Shown: in pieces, positions 9,039 through 18,278 of the stretch
Layout of the letters: every line of letters begins with the position of its first letter
Numbering within the stretch: position 1 is the first letter of the stretch
Assembly (NCBI GenBank): GCA_963666465.1
Contig: OY762824.1
Span: forward strand, 2,728,001-2,792,000
DNA length: 64,000 nucleotides
From: VXYL01 sp963666465
GTDB lineage: Bacteria; Pseudomonadota; Gammaproteobacteria; Pseudomonadales; Azotimanducaceae
Direction: 5' to 3'
Made by a program: the position numbers and the translations under genes
The notes under the pieces: model-generated
Told to the model about the DNA's origin: nothing
Database searches by the model: none
Seen by the model: only the letters and a program-made list of their open reading frames with translations

Positions 9039-10213
9039 CAACAGTCCTCGTGCCACTCGCGGAACTCTGCCAGATGGACCGCCGACACGTGCGGTCGGGC
9101 GACGAAGGCGCGTCGAATCTGCCGTTCGTGGGCGTAGAGCATGTCGTTGCGGGTAACGGAGTGATCGACTTTGACTCGGATTCACGAGTCGGCAGCCAGA
9201 AAAGTGCGGCGTTCCGCTTCGATGCGAGGCACGTTCTTTACGGAAAACTGCGGCCCTATCTGAACAAGGTCGCGACTCCAGACTTCGCAGGCAAATGTTC
9301 CACCGAGTTAATCCCACTGCTGCCACGAGAGGGTGTGGACCGCGACTACCTCGCGCACCTGCTGCGACGCCGAGAGACCGTGGATTTCGTAATGGCGGCC
9401 GTCACCGGATCGAGGATGCCCCGCGCCGACATGAAGGTGTTGCTGTCGATGCGTGTTCCTCTGCCGCCCCTCGACGAGCAGCGGCGGATCGTGGCGACCC
9501 TGAACCGGGCGGCGAAGATAGAGCGGCTGCGGGCTCGGGCAGCGGAGAGGTTGCGGGAGTTCGTGCCGGCGCTGTTCGTGAGGATGTTCGGAGACCCGGC
9601 CGGGAATCCGATGGGATGGGCTGAGGCGTGCCTAGGCGATGTCTGTGATGTCCAAGGTGGATTGCAAGTCACCAAGAAGCGGGCGGCCAACCCTTTGGAA
9701 GTGCCTTATTTGCGCGTCGCGAACGTACTGCGTGACGAGCTGGTTCTTGAGGAGATCAAGTGCATGAGGGTGACCGATAGGGAGTTGGCTCGGGTGCGGC
9801 TCCACGAAGGTGACCTGTTGCTCGTGGAAGGGCACGGTAACGCTTCACAGATCGGTCGTGTGGCGGTTTGGAATGGGTCGATCGCCAACTGTGTTCACCA
9901 GAATCATCTGATTCGGGCACGTCCCAACTTCGGGTCCATCGTGCCATCGTTCGCATGTGCGTTCTTGAATTCAACGTCGGGACGCCAGCACCTGCTACGG
10001 GAAGCAAAGACGACATCGGGGCTCAACACCATCACGACGACCGGCGTGAAGTCGTGCCCGATACTCGTGCCACCGATAGAACTGCAGCAGAGATTCGCCC
10101 AGACGACAGATGCGGTACAAGAGTTGACGACGCGTACAGAAGTCGCCGCGATGGCTTGCGCGAAGCTGTCGGGCTCCGTGACGGAGAGGCTGTTAGCGTC
10201 AGACGAAACGTAG
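9035..10213 (+). CDS. hsdS: Type I restriction specificity subunit (HsdS)
   Basis: 392 residues with the usual two target-recognition domains. The first ends in VPLPPLDEQRRIVATLNRA, the conserved helix that spaces the domains. The second runs from about residue 200 (GDVCDVQGGLQVTKKRA) to VPPIELQQRFAQTTDAV. Each domain reads half of a bipartite DNA site, so the specificity cannot be predicted by eye. GTG 9035 overlaps the hsdM stop by four bases. It is the last gene of the operon, and nothing shows an inversion system for switching specificity. Confidence 0.94.
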   Translation: MTTVLVPLAELCQMDRRHVRSGDEGASNLPFVGVEHVVAGNGVIDFDSDSRVGSQKSAAFRFDARHVLYGKLRPYLNKVATPDFAGKCSTELIPLLPREGVDRDYLAHLLRRRETVDFVMAAVTGSRMPRADMKVLLSMRVPLPPLDEQRRIVATLNRAAKIERLRARAAERLREFVPALFVRMFGDPAGNPMGWAEACLGDVCDVQGGLQVTKKRAANPLEVPYLRVANVLRDELVLEEIKCMRVTDRELARVRLHEGDLLLVEGHGNASQIGRVAVWNGSIANCVHQNHLIRARPNFGSIVPSFACAFLNSTSGRQHLLREAKTTSGLNTITTTGVKSCPILVPPIELQQRFAQTTDAVQELTTRTEVAAMACAKLSGSVTERLLASDET

Positions 10214-10975
10214 GCAGGCGGTCGCGGGAACGCGAACTGGCAGGTTCACGAGGGAAGCCGAGCGAGAAGCGACACGCATTGCGGAGATGGCCCGTTGACG
10301 TGGCCCGCGGGCGGCGGCGTGATGGACGGGCCGCGCAACAAGAAAAGAACGCACGGAGGGAGAGTGGCCGAATCGCGGATGCCGACCACGTTGCCAAGTC
10401 CGGTTGACCGGGGCGAGTTCCGGTTCGTCGCGGTCGACGCCGCCGGCGGCGTATGGCGCTGGTTGGACCAGGAGATGGCGGGGTGCGCCAGGCGGACGTG
10501 CCGGACGTCGAAGGCGTGGAACGCGAGGTGGTCCACTAGCGGAGCACGGCCTCTGCCGGCACGGGTCCGGCGAGTGTCGACGGGATGGGTGACAGAGCCT
10601 TGGGCCGTCGCGCGAGGCTGGTGGTCGGGTTTTGGCGCGATGCCAGACGTCTTTGTGGGACCAGCGGGGCGGAATGGCGAGAGACGCGGGGAAGACGCGG
10701 TGGGGCCGATTCGCGGTTTGCGGGCTTCCTATGCGGAGCCCGATGTGGGACCCTCTCTCTCGCTTCGTTCATCTCGTCGATGCCCTGGAGGATGCGGGCC
10801 TTGAGTTCGTCCACCGAAGCGACGCGGAGGTGGCGCAGGAAGGTGCGCGCCATCTTCGAGAACGGACTACTAGGGAGGGCAGATGCAGGCTTGGTGCCAT
10901 GGCAGGTTCGCTGGCGCATCATTCGACTGTACGGCAATGTAGCGTGGCAATCCGGCGGTAGCGAGGCCCCCCCTA
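10214..10975. other. Gene-poor stretch after hsdS
   Basis: No intact gene is seen. A short plus-strand piece around 10,410-10,480 (FRFVAVDAAGGVWRWLDQEM) reads like protein but breaks frame soon after. The only recognisable item is an IS630 transposase tail on the minus strand, listed separately. Confidence 0.5.
10761..10862 (-). pseudogene. IS630-family transposase, C-terminal fragment
   Basis: The minus strand reads SKMARTFLRHLRVASVDEL and KARILQGIDEMNEA, matching the C-terminal helix region of IS630-type transposases (a pattern like MARTxLRHIRVxSxxELKxRI). The flanks do not continue the family and no terminal repeats are visible, so this is a relic. It differs from the intact IS630 copy at 32.8 kb. 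Confidence 0.6.
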
Positions 10976-11066
10976 GGAGCCTTCAGCCGGGGAAGCATCC
11001 CCGACCGCCGACGCGCAGGGAAGTGCCGGCAATCCCCCCATCGCCGGGGGCGTGCTTCCATGCAAG
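10976..11066 (+). repeat. 91-bp dispersed repeat, copy R1
   Basis: It begins GGAGCCTTCAGCCGGGGAAG and ends CTTCCATGCAAG. It contains two small hairpins: GGGGAAGCATCCCC and a CCCCCATCGCCGGGGG type. Near-identical copies lie at 54,343-54,433, 56,193-56,283 and 56,425-56,514, all in the same orientation. This copy is intergenic, upstream of the amidohydrolase. Confidence 0.85.
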
Positions 11067-11165
11067 GTAAGCGCCGTAGAAAAACTGTCGAGTTGGAGAA
11101 CGGTTGCGTACTTTCCTTCGCAGTTTTCGCGCCAGCGAAACTGCCAGAGCGCCGCGAAGCGGCGC
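11067..11165 (+). repeat. Stem-loop repeat family S, copy S1
   Basis: It abuts repeat R1. Its sequence (AACGGTTGCGTACTTTCCTT, then GCAGTTTTCGCGCCAGCGAA) recurs as a reverse complement at 56,750-56,847. It ends in the hairpin GCGCCGCGAAGCGGCGC. It lies directly before the amidohydrolase and creates a spurious N-terminal extension of that reading frame. Confidence 0.75.
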
Positions 11166-11202
11166 TGGGCAGCCGGTGCAATCACGTCCCTTTTCTCGGA
11201 GT

Positions 11203-12300
11203 ATGTCGTTGATGTGGGTCTCTGTTCCCCGCGTTGGTCGCGTCCCATGGCAACGTTGCTGCCCTCGGCTGCTCGTGGTCTTCCTCCTCTCCGCGACGAC
11301 ATCCTTCGCCGCCGAAACCATCGTCGATCTGCATGTTCACACGGCTGGGATCGGTGCCGGGGGCAGTGGGGCGTTCGTCAACCGGGAGATGCGGGAGAGT
11401 TGGCGGTTTGGCATCTACCTCTCGGCGTTCGGCGTTTCGCTGGAGGAGATCGAAGCGCATGGGGATGCGTTGCTGATCGGGCGGATCAGCGAGCGGATTG
11501 GGCGGTCCGAACGCATCGACAGGGCGGTGGTGCTGGCGATGGACGGGGTGGTGGACCGGCACGGGGAGCTGGATCGAGAGGCAACGCAGGTGTATGTGCC
11601 GAACGACTTCGTGGCCGCTGAGACTGCGCATTACGACAACCTGCTGTTCGGCGCGAGCGTCAATCCCTATCGGCCTGACGCGCTCGAACGCCTGGAACGC
11701 GCCCGCGACCTGGGCGCCGCACTTGTGAAGTGGCTTCCCAACATCATGCACATCGATCCGGGAGACGAGGCGATCGCGCCTTTCTACAGGCGCATGGCCG
11801 AACTTGGCCTGCCGCTGCTCAGCCACGCTGGGCAGGAACGCTCCTTCGCCTCGGCGCGGGATGAGTTTGGCGATCCGGACCGACTGCGGCTGCCGCTGGA
11901 GACCGGCGTCACCGTCATCGCCGCCCACATCGCGGCCCGGGGCCGCACCGACGGGGCGGGGAATTTCGACCGCTTGGTGGCGATGTTCGAGCGCTACCCG
12001 AACCTGTATGCAGACGTGTCGAGCCTCACCCAAGTGAACCGCCTCGGATACCTCAAGAGGGCGCTCGGCATCCCGGGCGTTGCGGAACGCCTGGTGTACG
12101 GCAGCGACTGGCCACTCCAGTTCTTCCCGCTGGTGTCGCCCTGGTATCACCTGCGCCACATCGGCTTCGAACGCGCCCGGTCGCTGTCTCGAATCGACAA
12201 CGCATGGGACCGCGACGTTGGGCTGAAGGAGGCACTGGGACTGCCACGCTCCGTGCTGCGCCGCAGCGCGACCCTCTTGCCTGACGCCGGCGCGCGTTAG
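11203..12300 (+). CDS. Secreted amidohydrolase (Amidohydrolase_2 family)
   Basis: 365 residues from ATG 11203. A signal peptide fits residues 1-34 (LLVVFLLSATTSFAAE), so export is expected. The mature part opens with IVDLHVHTAG, the metal-binding HxH of the TIM-barrel amidohydrolases. Later metal or catalytic residues are in LLSHAGQE, VIAAHIAARG and LVYGSDWPLQFFP (terminal Asp). The open frame extends upstream into a repeat, so 11203 is preferred. Substrate unknown; decarboxylase or hydrolase activity on a small carboxylic compound is usual for the family. It is monocistronic, and dapA has its own promoter. Confidence 0.85.
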   Translation: MSLMWVSVPRVGRVPWQRCCPRLLVVFLLSATTSFAAETIVDLHVHTAGIGAGGSGAFVNREMRESWRFGIYLSAFGVSLEEIEAHGDALLIGRISERIGRSERIDRAVVLAMDGVVDRHGELDREATQVYVPNDFVAAETAHYDNLLFGASVNPYRPDALERLERARDLGAALVKWLPNIMHIDPGDEAIAPFYRRMAELGLPLLSHAGQERSFASARDEFGDPDRLRLPLETGVTVIAAHIAARGRTDGAGNFDRLVAMFERYPNLYADVSSLTQVNRLGYLKRALGIPGVAERLVYGSDWPLQFFPLVSPWYHLRHIGFERARSLSRIDNAWDRDVGLKEALGLPRSVLRRSATLLPDAGAR

Positions 12301-12435
12301 GGACGCGCCTCGCGGCGCGCATGGCCCCCTTCGGGCGCGTCGGCGAGACACCCTCCCTCCAGAGAAGGGAGATGGGGCACCGTACGGTGCAGGAGGGCAG
12401 AGCGCCGTCTTTCAAGAGAGGCCCTCTGCCGGTGC

Positions 12436-12463
12436 TTGTCATCGTCCGTGGTGCGCTTAAGAT
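12436..12463 (+). promoter_or_regulatory. Probable sigma-70 promoter of dapA-bamC
   Basis: TTGTCA (12436-12441), a 16-base spacer and TAAGAT (12458-12463), 33 bases before the dapA ATG. The spacing and boxes are near consensus, and no competing signal is visible in the intergenic region. Confidence 0.55.
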
Positions 12464-12496
12464 GCGGTGTTCATCCCGGCCTTGGAACCGAATGAC

Positions 12497-13381
12497 ATGA
12501 CGAAGGGGCTCTGCGGCAGTCTCGTGGCGCTGATCACACCCATGACGCGGTCGGGGGATGTGGATTTCGGGGCACTGGACCGTCTGATCGACTGGCACAT
12601 CGAGTCGGGCACGCACGGGATCGTGCCGGTGGGAACGACCGGCGAGTCCGCCACCTTGACGGTCCCCGAACACCATCAGGTGATCGAGGCGACCGTCAAG
12701 CGGGTGGCAGGTCGGGCGCCGGTGATTGCCGGCGTCGGCGCCAATGCCACAGCCGAAGCCATCGAACTCACCCGTGCGGCCAAGGAAGCCGGTGCCGACT
12801 ACGGCCTCTCGGTGACGCCCTACTACAACAAGCCGCCGCAGGAGGGCCTCTATCGCCACTTCATGGCCATCGCCGATGCCGTGGAGTTGCCGCTGGTGCT
12901 CTACAACGTGCCGCCGCGCACCTCCATCGACATGCAGGCAGAAACCGTGGCCCGGCTGGCGCCGCATCCCAATATCGTCGCCATCAAGGAAGCATGCGGC
13001 GATGCCGACCGGGTCGCCGAAATCCGTGCCCTTGCTGGCGACGACTTCATTCTCCTCTCCGGCGAAGACGCCCAGACCCTCGCCATGTTCGGCCACGGTG
13101 CGGCGGGAACCATCACCGTCACGGCCAACGTGCTGCCGCAGCATATGGCGCGCTTCTGCCAAGCGCACCTCGACGGCGATGCCGCCCTCGCCGCTGAGCT
13201 CGATGCCGAGCTGCAGCCCATCCACGACGTGCTGTTCATCGAAACGAGTCCCATCCCCACCAAGTGGGCGCTCGCGGCGATGGGACGAATCGACGCCGGC
13301 ATCCGGCTGCCGCTGGTGGAACTCACCGAGGCGTCACAGGTCGAAGTGCGATGTCGATTGGAGGCAGTTGGCGCCCTGTGA
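12497..13381 (+). CDS. dapA: 4-hydroxy-tetrahydrodipicolinate synthase (DapA)
   Basis: 294 residues, the normal DapA length. It condenses pyruvate with aspartate semialdehyde, the first committed step to lysine and meso-diaminopimelate. Visible motifs are GTTGESATL near residue 45, YYNKPPQEG, LYNVPPRT with the catalytic tyrosine, and IKEACGD with the Schiff-base lysine near 162. ATG 12497 fits the family N-terminus (MTKGLCGSLVALITPM). The stop overlaps the bamC GTG, a pairing seen in Gammaproteobacteria. dapD at 59.4-60.2 kb serves the same pathway. Confidence 0.97.
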   Translation: MTKGLCGSLVALITPMTRSGDVDFGALDRLIDWHIESGTHGIVPVGTTGESATLTVPEHHQVIEATVKRVAGRAPVIAGVGANATAEAIELTRAAKEAGADYGLSVTPYYNKPPQEGLYRHFMAIADAVELPLVLYNVPPRTSIDMQAETVARLAPHPNIVAIKEACGDADRVAEIRALAGDDFILLSGEDAQTLAMFGHGAAGTITVTANVLPQHMARFCQAHLDGDAALAAELDAELQPIHDVLFIETSPIPTKWALAAMGRIDAGIRLPLVELTEASQVEVRCRLEAVGAL

Positions 13382-14475
13382 CAGAAACTCGATGCGATGT
13401 TGCGCTGGCTCGCGCCGGCCGGGCTCTGTGCGCTTGCGCCGTGGTTGCGCTGGCCTCTGGCTGTGGCTGGTGGACCAGCGAGGAGCGCTCGCCCTACCCC
13501 TATCTGGCCGCGCAGCCCGGCGATGCCCTGGAAGTGCCGTCAGACCTCGTTGGCGTCACCATCGAAGACACCTGGCCCATCCCCGAAATCGAAGACCATC
13601 CGCTGGCGCGGGTCTATCCGGGCGAGGCGCCGCGGCCCGAGATATTCGTCGGTCGCGAGGACCGCGATGCGGTCAAGATTCAGCGCCTGGGCGAACGCCG
13701 CTGGGTGGTGGTGGCGGATCCACCCGAACTCGTCTGGCCAGTGGTGAAGCAATTCCTCACCGATGCCGGCGTCGCAATCGCCGGCGAAGACCCGCCCCGG
13801 GGCGTGATCGACGGCGACTGGCTCGACATTGCCGGCAGCGATCAGGAAGACATCATTCGCGCGTCCTTGCGCGATGCAAGGGAGGAGGCGTCCCTCGGCG
13901 AGGGCCGAGACCGCATTCGCTTCCGCATCGAGCAGGGCATCCGTCGAGGTTCCACGGAAATACACGTCCGCCACGAGAACGACGCCTTGATGGCGCCGAG
14001 TGCGGAGTGGGCCGAAACCTCCGCCATCCCCAGCGCAGAAGAGACCATTCTCGGCGAGTTCGGCAGCTACTACGCTGCCGGCGTCGCCAGCCAAACCGTC
14101 TCGATGGTGGGTCGGGACGTCGCGACCGAGAGCAAGGCAAAGGTGGAGCGGGACGACGCAGGCTACCCCATCCTTCGCCTGAACGTGGACTTCGACCGCG
14201 CCTGGGCCACCGTGAGCCAGGCCTTGGGCCGGGCCGAAATCGAGGTGATGCGGCAAGACCGCGAGGGCGCGCTGATCGAGGCCATGATGCCGGCCGAGGG
14301 CGGCGCCGTCGTGCGCCTGCTGCAAGGCAGATCGCAAAGGCCGGGGCCGGTGCAAATCCGCATCAACGAGGCGAACGACGGCTGCGTCGTCAGCGTGGTC
14401 CATCTCGACGGCCAGCCGGTGCCGGTGGAACTCAGCGAACGCGTCCTCGCCCTGCTGCGCGAATACGCGGCATGA
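13378..14475 (+). CDS. bamC: Outer membrane assembly lipoprotein BamC (NlpB-like)
   Basis: 365 residues from GTG 13378, which overlaps the dapA stop as GTGA. The N-terminus is a lipoprotein signal (ALCACAVVALASGC), with the lipobox cysteine near residue 29. It is followed by the disordered BamC segment (SPYPYLAAQPGDALEVPSDL) that contacts BamD, then two helix-grip domains. BamC belongs to the complex that inserts beta-barrel proteins into the outer membrane. The dapA-bamC order is a gammaproteobacterial trait. The upstream ATG at 13351 lies inside dapA and gives a poorer signal. Confidence 0.9.
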   Translation: MTETRCDVALARAGRALCACAVVALASGCGWWTSEERSPYPYLAAQPGDALEVPSDLVGVTIEDTWPIPEIEDHPLARVYPGEAPRPEIFVGREDRDAVKIQRLGERRWVVVADPPELVWPVVKQFLTDAGVAIAGEDPPRGVIDGDWLDIAGSDQEDIIRASLRDAREEASLGEGRDRIRFRIEQGIRRGSTEIHVRHENDALMAPSAEWAETSAIPSAEETILGEFGSYYAAGVASQTVSMVGRDVATESKAKVERDDAGYPILRLNVDFDRAWATVSQALGRAEIEVMRQDREGALIEAMMPAEGGAVVRLLQGRSQRPGPVQIRINEANDGCVVSVVHLDGQPVPVELSERVLALLREYAA

Positions 14476-14600
14476 TGCGACTCCTCAAGGTGATCGCACC
14501 GAGCCGCAAATCCAACCTGATCAGAGGCCCATAGGGTCAGGTCGGGAGGCAAGACGCCCTGACGCGTTCTTCGCCGTGTTCCCACGAGCGGGTGAAACCG

Positions 14601-16178
14601 ATGCGCAGATTCAACACCGAGGGTCCCGTCCTGCAGGACAGGCATTACGCCATCCCCCCTCTCCATCGGATCGACCTGGATCATGTCCTCGAACTGATCG
14701 ACGACGCCCGCTACTTCGTCCTGCACGCTCCCCGCCAGACGGGCAAGACCTCAGCGCTCAAGGCACTTGCCGACTTGCTCGAATCCATGGGGAGCTACCA
14801 CTGCGTGTACGTGAACGTCGAGGTAGGCCAATCGGCGCGGGAGAATGTCGGCGCGGCCATGCAGGCCATCCTCAGCGAACTGGCCTTCGAAGCACGCTTC
14901 GCAACCGGGGACGACTTCCTCGGCACGGTCTGGCCGGCCACACTGGAGCACTCTGGTCCACACAACGCCTTGAACCGCTCCCTGGCGCAGTGGGCGCAGC
15001 AAAGCCCCAAGCCCCTGGTTGTCCTGATCGACGAGATCGACGCCCTCATCGGCGACACCTTGCTGGCCGTGCTGCGCCAACTGCGCGCCGGCTACGCCCG
15101 CCGCCCGCGAGGGTTCCCCCAGAGCGTGATCCTCTGCGGTGTGCGCGATGTGCGCGACTACCGCATCCACTCGTCCGCCGAAGACGCTCTCGTCCTCGGC
15201 GGCAGCGCTTTCAACGTCAGCGCCGAGGCGCTGAGGCTCGGCGATTTCAGCCACCGCGAAGCCCTTGCCCTGCTTGAGCAACATACCGACGAAACCGGCC
15301 AAGCATGGACCGACGAGGCGCAGGAGGAGGTCTGGCGGTCCACGCAAGGCCAGCCTTGGCTCGTCAATGCACTGGCCGACGAAGCCTGCTTCCGCAACAA
15401 GCCCGGCCGCGACCGAGCCCGCCCCATCGGCTTGGACGCCATCCACGTTGCCCGCCAGCGCTTGGTCGGGCGCCGAGTGGTCCATCTCGACCAGCTCACC
15501 CACAAGCTGGAGGAGGAACGCGTGCGTCGCGTGATCGAGCCCCTGCTCGTCGGGGCGGAGAGCCAAGAGCCCCCGCCAGCGGACGACCTCCAGTATGTGC
15601 GCGATCTCGGCCTGATCAGCCAAACCGATCCAGTCACCATTGCCAATCCCATCTACCGCGAAGTGATCCCCCGCGACCTGACCTACACCACCCAAGCCAC
15701 CATCACCCACGACCCCGCCTGGTACATCGACGGAGGCGAGCTCAAGGTGGGCAGGCTGCTCGCGGCCTTCCAGGATTTCTTCCGTCAACACTCCGAGCAC
15801 TGGGTCGAGCGCTTTCAGTACAAGGAGGCGGGCCCACAGCTTCTCCTCCAAGCCTTCCTGCAGCGAATCGTCAACGGCGGCGGCAGAATCGAGCGCGAGT
15901 ACGGCCTTGGCCGAATGCGAACGGACCTCTTGATCGTCTGGCAACAACCCGACGGCACGGACGCGCGCACGGTCATCGAATGCAAGCTCGCCCAGAGCGG
16001 CGTCGAGCGCACGATCGAGAAGGGCATCCAGCAAACCCTCGAATACATGGACCGCGCCCGGGCCTCCGAAGCGCACCTGGTTCTCTTCGACCGTCACCCC
16101 GAGAGGACTTGGCAGGAGAAGGTATTCCGGCGCGAACAGGAAGCGAATGGCCACAAGGTGACGATCTGGGGCATGTGA
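14601..16178 (+). CDS. AAA-ATPase with C-terminal PD-(D/E)XK-like domain
   Basis: About 525 residues. The N-terminal ATPase has Walker A APRQTGKTSAL near residue 46 and Walker B LVVLIDEIDAL near 138, then a helical lid. The C-terminus (REYGLGRMRTDLLIVW, then TVIECKLAQSG) has the D...ExK layout of a PD-(D/E)XK nuclease fold. Such proteins (AAA_35/DUF1703-like) are common in bacterial genomes with no settled function and may be defence or mobile-element linked. GTG 14592 is an alternative start. It lies just upstream of tRNA-Ser, outside the island repeat. Confidence 0.75.
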   Translation: MRRFNTEGPVLQDRHYAIPPLHRIDLDHVLELIDDARYFVLHAPRQTGKTSALKALADLLESMGSYHCVYVNVEVGQSARENVGAAMQAILSELAFEARFATGDDFLGTVWPATLEHSGPHNALNRSLAQWAQQSPKPLVVLIDEIDALIGDTLLAVLRQLRAGYARRPRGFPQSVILCGVRDVRDYRIHSSAEDALVLGGSAFNVSAEALRLGDFSHREALALLEQHTDETGQAWTDEAQEEVWRSTQGQPWLVNALADEACFRNKPGRDRARPIGLDAIHVARQRLVGRRVVHLDQLTHKLEEERVRRVIEPLLVGAESQEPPPADDLQYVRDLGLISQTDPVTIANPIYREVIPRDLTYTTQATITHDPAWYIDGGELKVGRLLAAFQDFFRQHSEHWVERFQYKEAGPQLLLQAFLQRIVNGGGRIEREYGLGRMRTDLLIVWQQPDGTDARTVIECKLAQSGVERTIEKGIQQTLEYMDRARASEAHLVLFDRHPERTWQEKVFRREQEANGHKVTIWGM

Positions 16179-16229
16179 AGGGGAGCCCCGCAGCACCGGC
16201 CCGGTCGATTTCCGCTACCATTGCTCCCC

Positions 16230-16320
16230 GGAGAGGTGCCAGAGCTGGTCGAATGGGCCTGACTCGAAATCAGGTGTGTCCTCACGGGCACCCAGGGTTC
16301 GAATCCCTGCCTCTCCGCCA
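16230..16320 (+). tRNA. tRNA-Ser (anticodon CGA)
   Basis: 91 bases including encoded CCA. The acceptor stem pairs GGAGAGG with CCTCTCC. The anticodon loop is CTCGAAA, with CGA at 16265-16267 between stems CCTGA and TCAGG. A long variable arm follows, and the T-loop has GGTTCGAATCC. The long variable arm and anticodon give serine (UCG codons). Its 3' end serves as the integration site of the downstream island. Confidence 0.97.
16307..16320 (+). repeat. attL core at the tRNA-Ser 3' end
   Basis: CTGCCTCTCCGCCA, the last 14 bases of tRNA-Ser, is repeated exactly at 28,354-28,367. Between the copies lie a restriction cassette and two tyrosine integrases, the expected arrangement after site-specific integration into a tRNA gene. 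The tRNA stays complete at this end. Confidence 0.8.
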
Positions 16321-16405
16321 TCCATGGGGGTTCGCGTGTCCAAGTTGCCCAAGGCCACGATTTCACGCGAGGTTGCGGGAGAGAGCAAGTGGCCACGGAC
16401 GGATG

Positions 16406-16418
16406 AAGGAGGTGATCC
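16406..16418 (+). promoter_or_regulatory. Perfect extended Shine-Dalgarno sequence
   Basis: AAGGAGGTGATCC is complementary to 13 bases of the conserved 3' tail of 16S rRNA. It stands just before an in-frame GTG (16421) that opens a small ORF ending on the methyltransferase start. Such a long match is rare and suggests strong translation initiation. Confidence 0.6.
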
Positions 16419-16420
16419 AG

Positions 16421-16630
16421 GTGCCCCATTGGGTCCGGCAATGCGATGGCGCGATCAAGGGAAGGGCGTCGCGAGCCCCGTACCGTGGCATTCAGCCCGC
16501 GTCCTTTCTCGAAGCGGTCGCGCGCGAGTGGGAGCATGTGGACGGTACGTGTCCGAATACAGGCCCAGGCGGACGGCAACGGTTGTCGAGTCGCGACCTG
16601 GCGATGAATCGCCCGGCTAGAAGACGATGA
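16421..16630 (+). CDS. Small ORF coupled to the DNA methyltransferase
   Basis: 69 residues (PHWVRQCDGAIKGRASRAPY, then SFLEAVAREWEHVDGTCPN), basic at the C-terminus, with no family I recognise. Support comes from signals: a perfect extended ribosome site at 16406-16418, a GTG at good spacing, and a stop that overlaps the methyltransferase ATG as ATGA. An ATG at 16403 lies in the same frame but inside the ribosome site. It could be a controller or only a translational coupler. It is the first gene inside the island. Confidence 0.4.
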   Translation: MPHWVRQCDGAIKGRASRAPYRGIQPASFLEAVAREWEHVDGTCPNTGPGGRQRLSSRDLAMNRPARRR

Positions 16631-18272
16631 GGAAACCCGTTCCAGTAGTCGACCTGTTCTCAGGCCCTGGCGGCCTGGCAGAAGGATTCGCGAAGCTCGA
16701 AACGAAGGGCGGTCGAAGCCGTTACCGGATTGAACTGTCGATCGAGAAGGATGAGGTCGCCCATCGCACGTTGCGACTGCGGGCGTTCCTGCGGAAGTTC
16801 CGGGCACTTCCTGACGAGTATTACGAGTACGTGAACGGCCTGCTGCCAACCGAGCCGGATTGGGCGACGCTCTATCCCGAGGAATGGGAGAAGTCAGGCA
16901 ACGAGACCCCGCGAGTCGAACTCGGGACCACCGAGGCAACAGAGCTTTTGGGGCAGAGGATTCGCACGATTCGCAAGGAGCACGGGACTAGGACAGTCCT
17001 CCTCGGTGGACCTCCGTGCCAGTCCTATTCGGTTGCCGGCCGCGCAAGGAACGCAGGCAATCCGAAATACGACATAAGCAAGGATGAGCGGCTGTCGCTG
17101 TACAAGGAGTACGCGGCGGTACTTCACTCGCTCAAACCTTGGGTTGCGGTCATGGAAAACGTCAAGGGAATGCTCTCCGCGCAGTACGAGGACGAGTCCG
17201 TGTTCGACGACGTGATGGACGCTCTGCAGAACGCCGGGGGGAACAACCGCTACCGATTGTTCGCACTGGCACCAGCCACTGGTAGCCGCTCGTGGACCGA
17301 TGGGCTCGAGCCGAAGGACTTCCTCGTTCGGGCCGAAGAGCACGGCGTACCACAGCGAAGGCACCGGGTTTTCGTGATCTGCATACGGAAGGATGTGGCA
17401 GCAGCACTGCCTGAGAGGATGTTCCCGAAGCTCAAGTCTCGGGAAGAACAGGTCGCTTTGAGCGATGTGGTCGGCGAAATGCCGCACCTGCGAAGCAGGC
17501 TCAGTCGCGGAGACGGTGTCGGAGCATGGCAAAGCGCGGTCGAGGACGCGTACCGCTTGGTGGGACAGCACTTGCCCGAGACGTCGCGGAGCAAAGAACG
17601 GAAGTTCCGGAGCGCGTTGAAGCTGGCGCTGAAGTCGGCAATAGGCGAGCCGCTCTCCTTCCGCGACCTCTCGGTGACTGGTGCGGCGGGTGTAGCCGAC
17701 TCGTGCCCAGAGAGCCTCCAAGAGTGGCTCTGCGATGAGAATCTGAAGAGGTTGCCGAACAACGAAACCAGGGCCACATTTGCGAGGACATCGGGCGGTA
17801 TCTGTACGCAGCGGCGTTCGCCCGGGCCTTCGGGAGATCGCCGCGTGCTGAGGACTTCCCTAGTGAGCTCGCGCCGGAGCACGCGAACTGGAAATCCGGG
17901 AAGTTTGCGGATCGGTTTCGCGTGCAACTGGCCGACAAGCCGTCGACAACCATCACCAGCCACATCTCGAAGGATGGGCACTACTTCATACATCCCGATC
18001 CGAGCCAACGCAGGAGCCTCACAGTTCGGGAGGCGGCCCGCCTGCAGACTTTTCCGGATAACTATCTGTTCCGCGGCGGACGGACGCAGCAATACGTCCA
18101 GGTCGGCAACGCCGTCCCGCCATATCTGGCACATCAGATCGCCAAGCAGGTCGTGAAGGTCGTCTGGCATCGCGACCGGACCTTGCAGCAGTCTGCCCGC
18201 CGGAAACGGCAGGTGGCGAATGGCACTCGTCACCAGCGCGGTCGGGCCGGTGCCGGGTCCAACGGACGATAG
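16627..18272 (+). CDS. DNA cytosine-5 methyltransferase, with one frameshift
   Basis: The motifs are in order: DLFSGPGGLAEGF (SAM binding, residue 9), GGPPCQSYSVAGRAR with the catalytic PCQ near 130, MENVKG near 176, QRRHRVF near 243, and after a shift QYVQVGNAVPP near the end. The target-recognition region lies between. At about 17,771 the frame breaks: one extra G (GGG to GGGG) would join RLPNNETR to GHICEDIGRYLYAAAF and restore a protein of about 548 residues. It would protect host DNA from the nucleases encoded next. Whether the missing base is real or a read error is open. Confidence 0.85.
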
Positions 18273-18278
18273 GCAGAT

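Noticed and set aside
14751..16196. 481-codon minus-strand frame opposite the AAA-ATPase
   Set aside because: Antisense of a gene with clear Walker motifs; the composition follows the codon positions of that gene.
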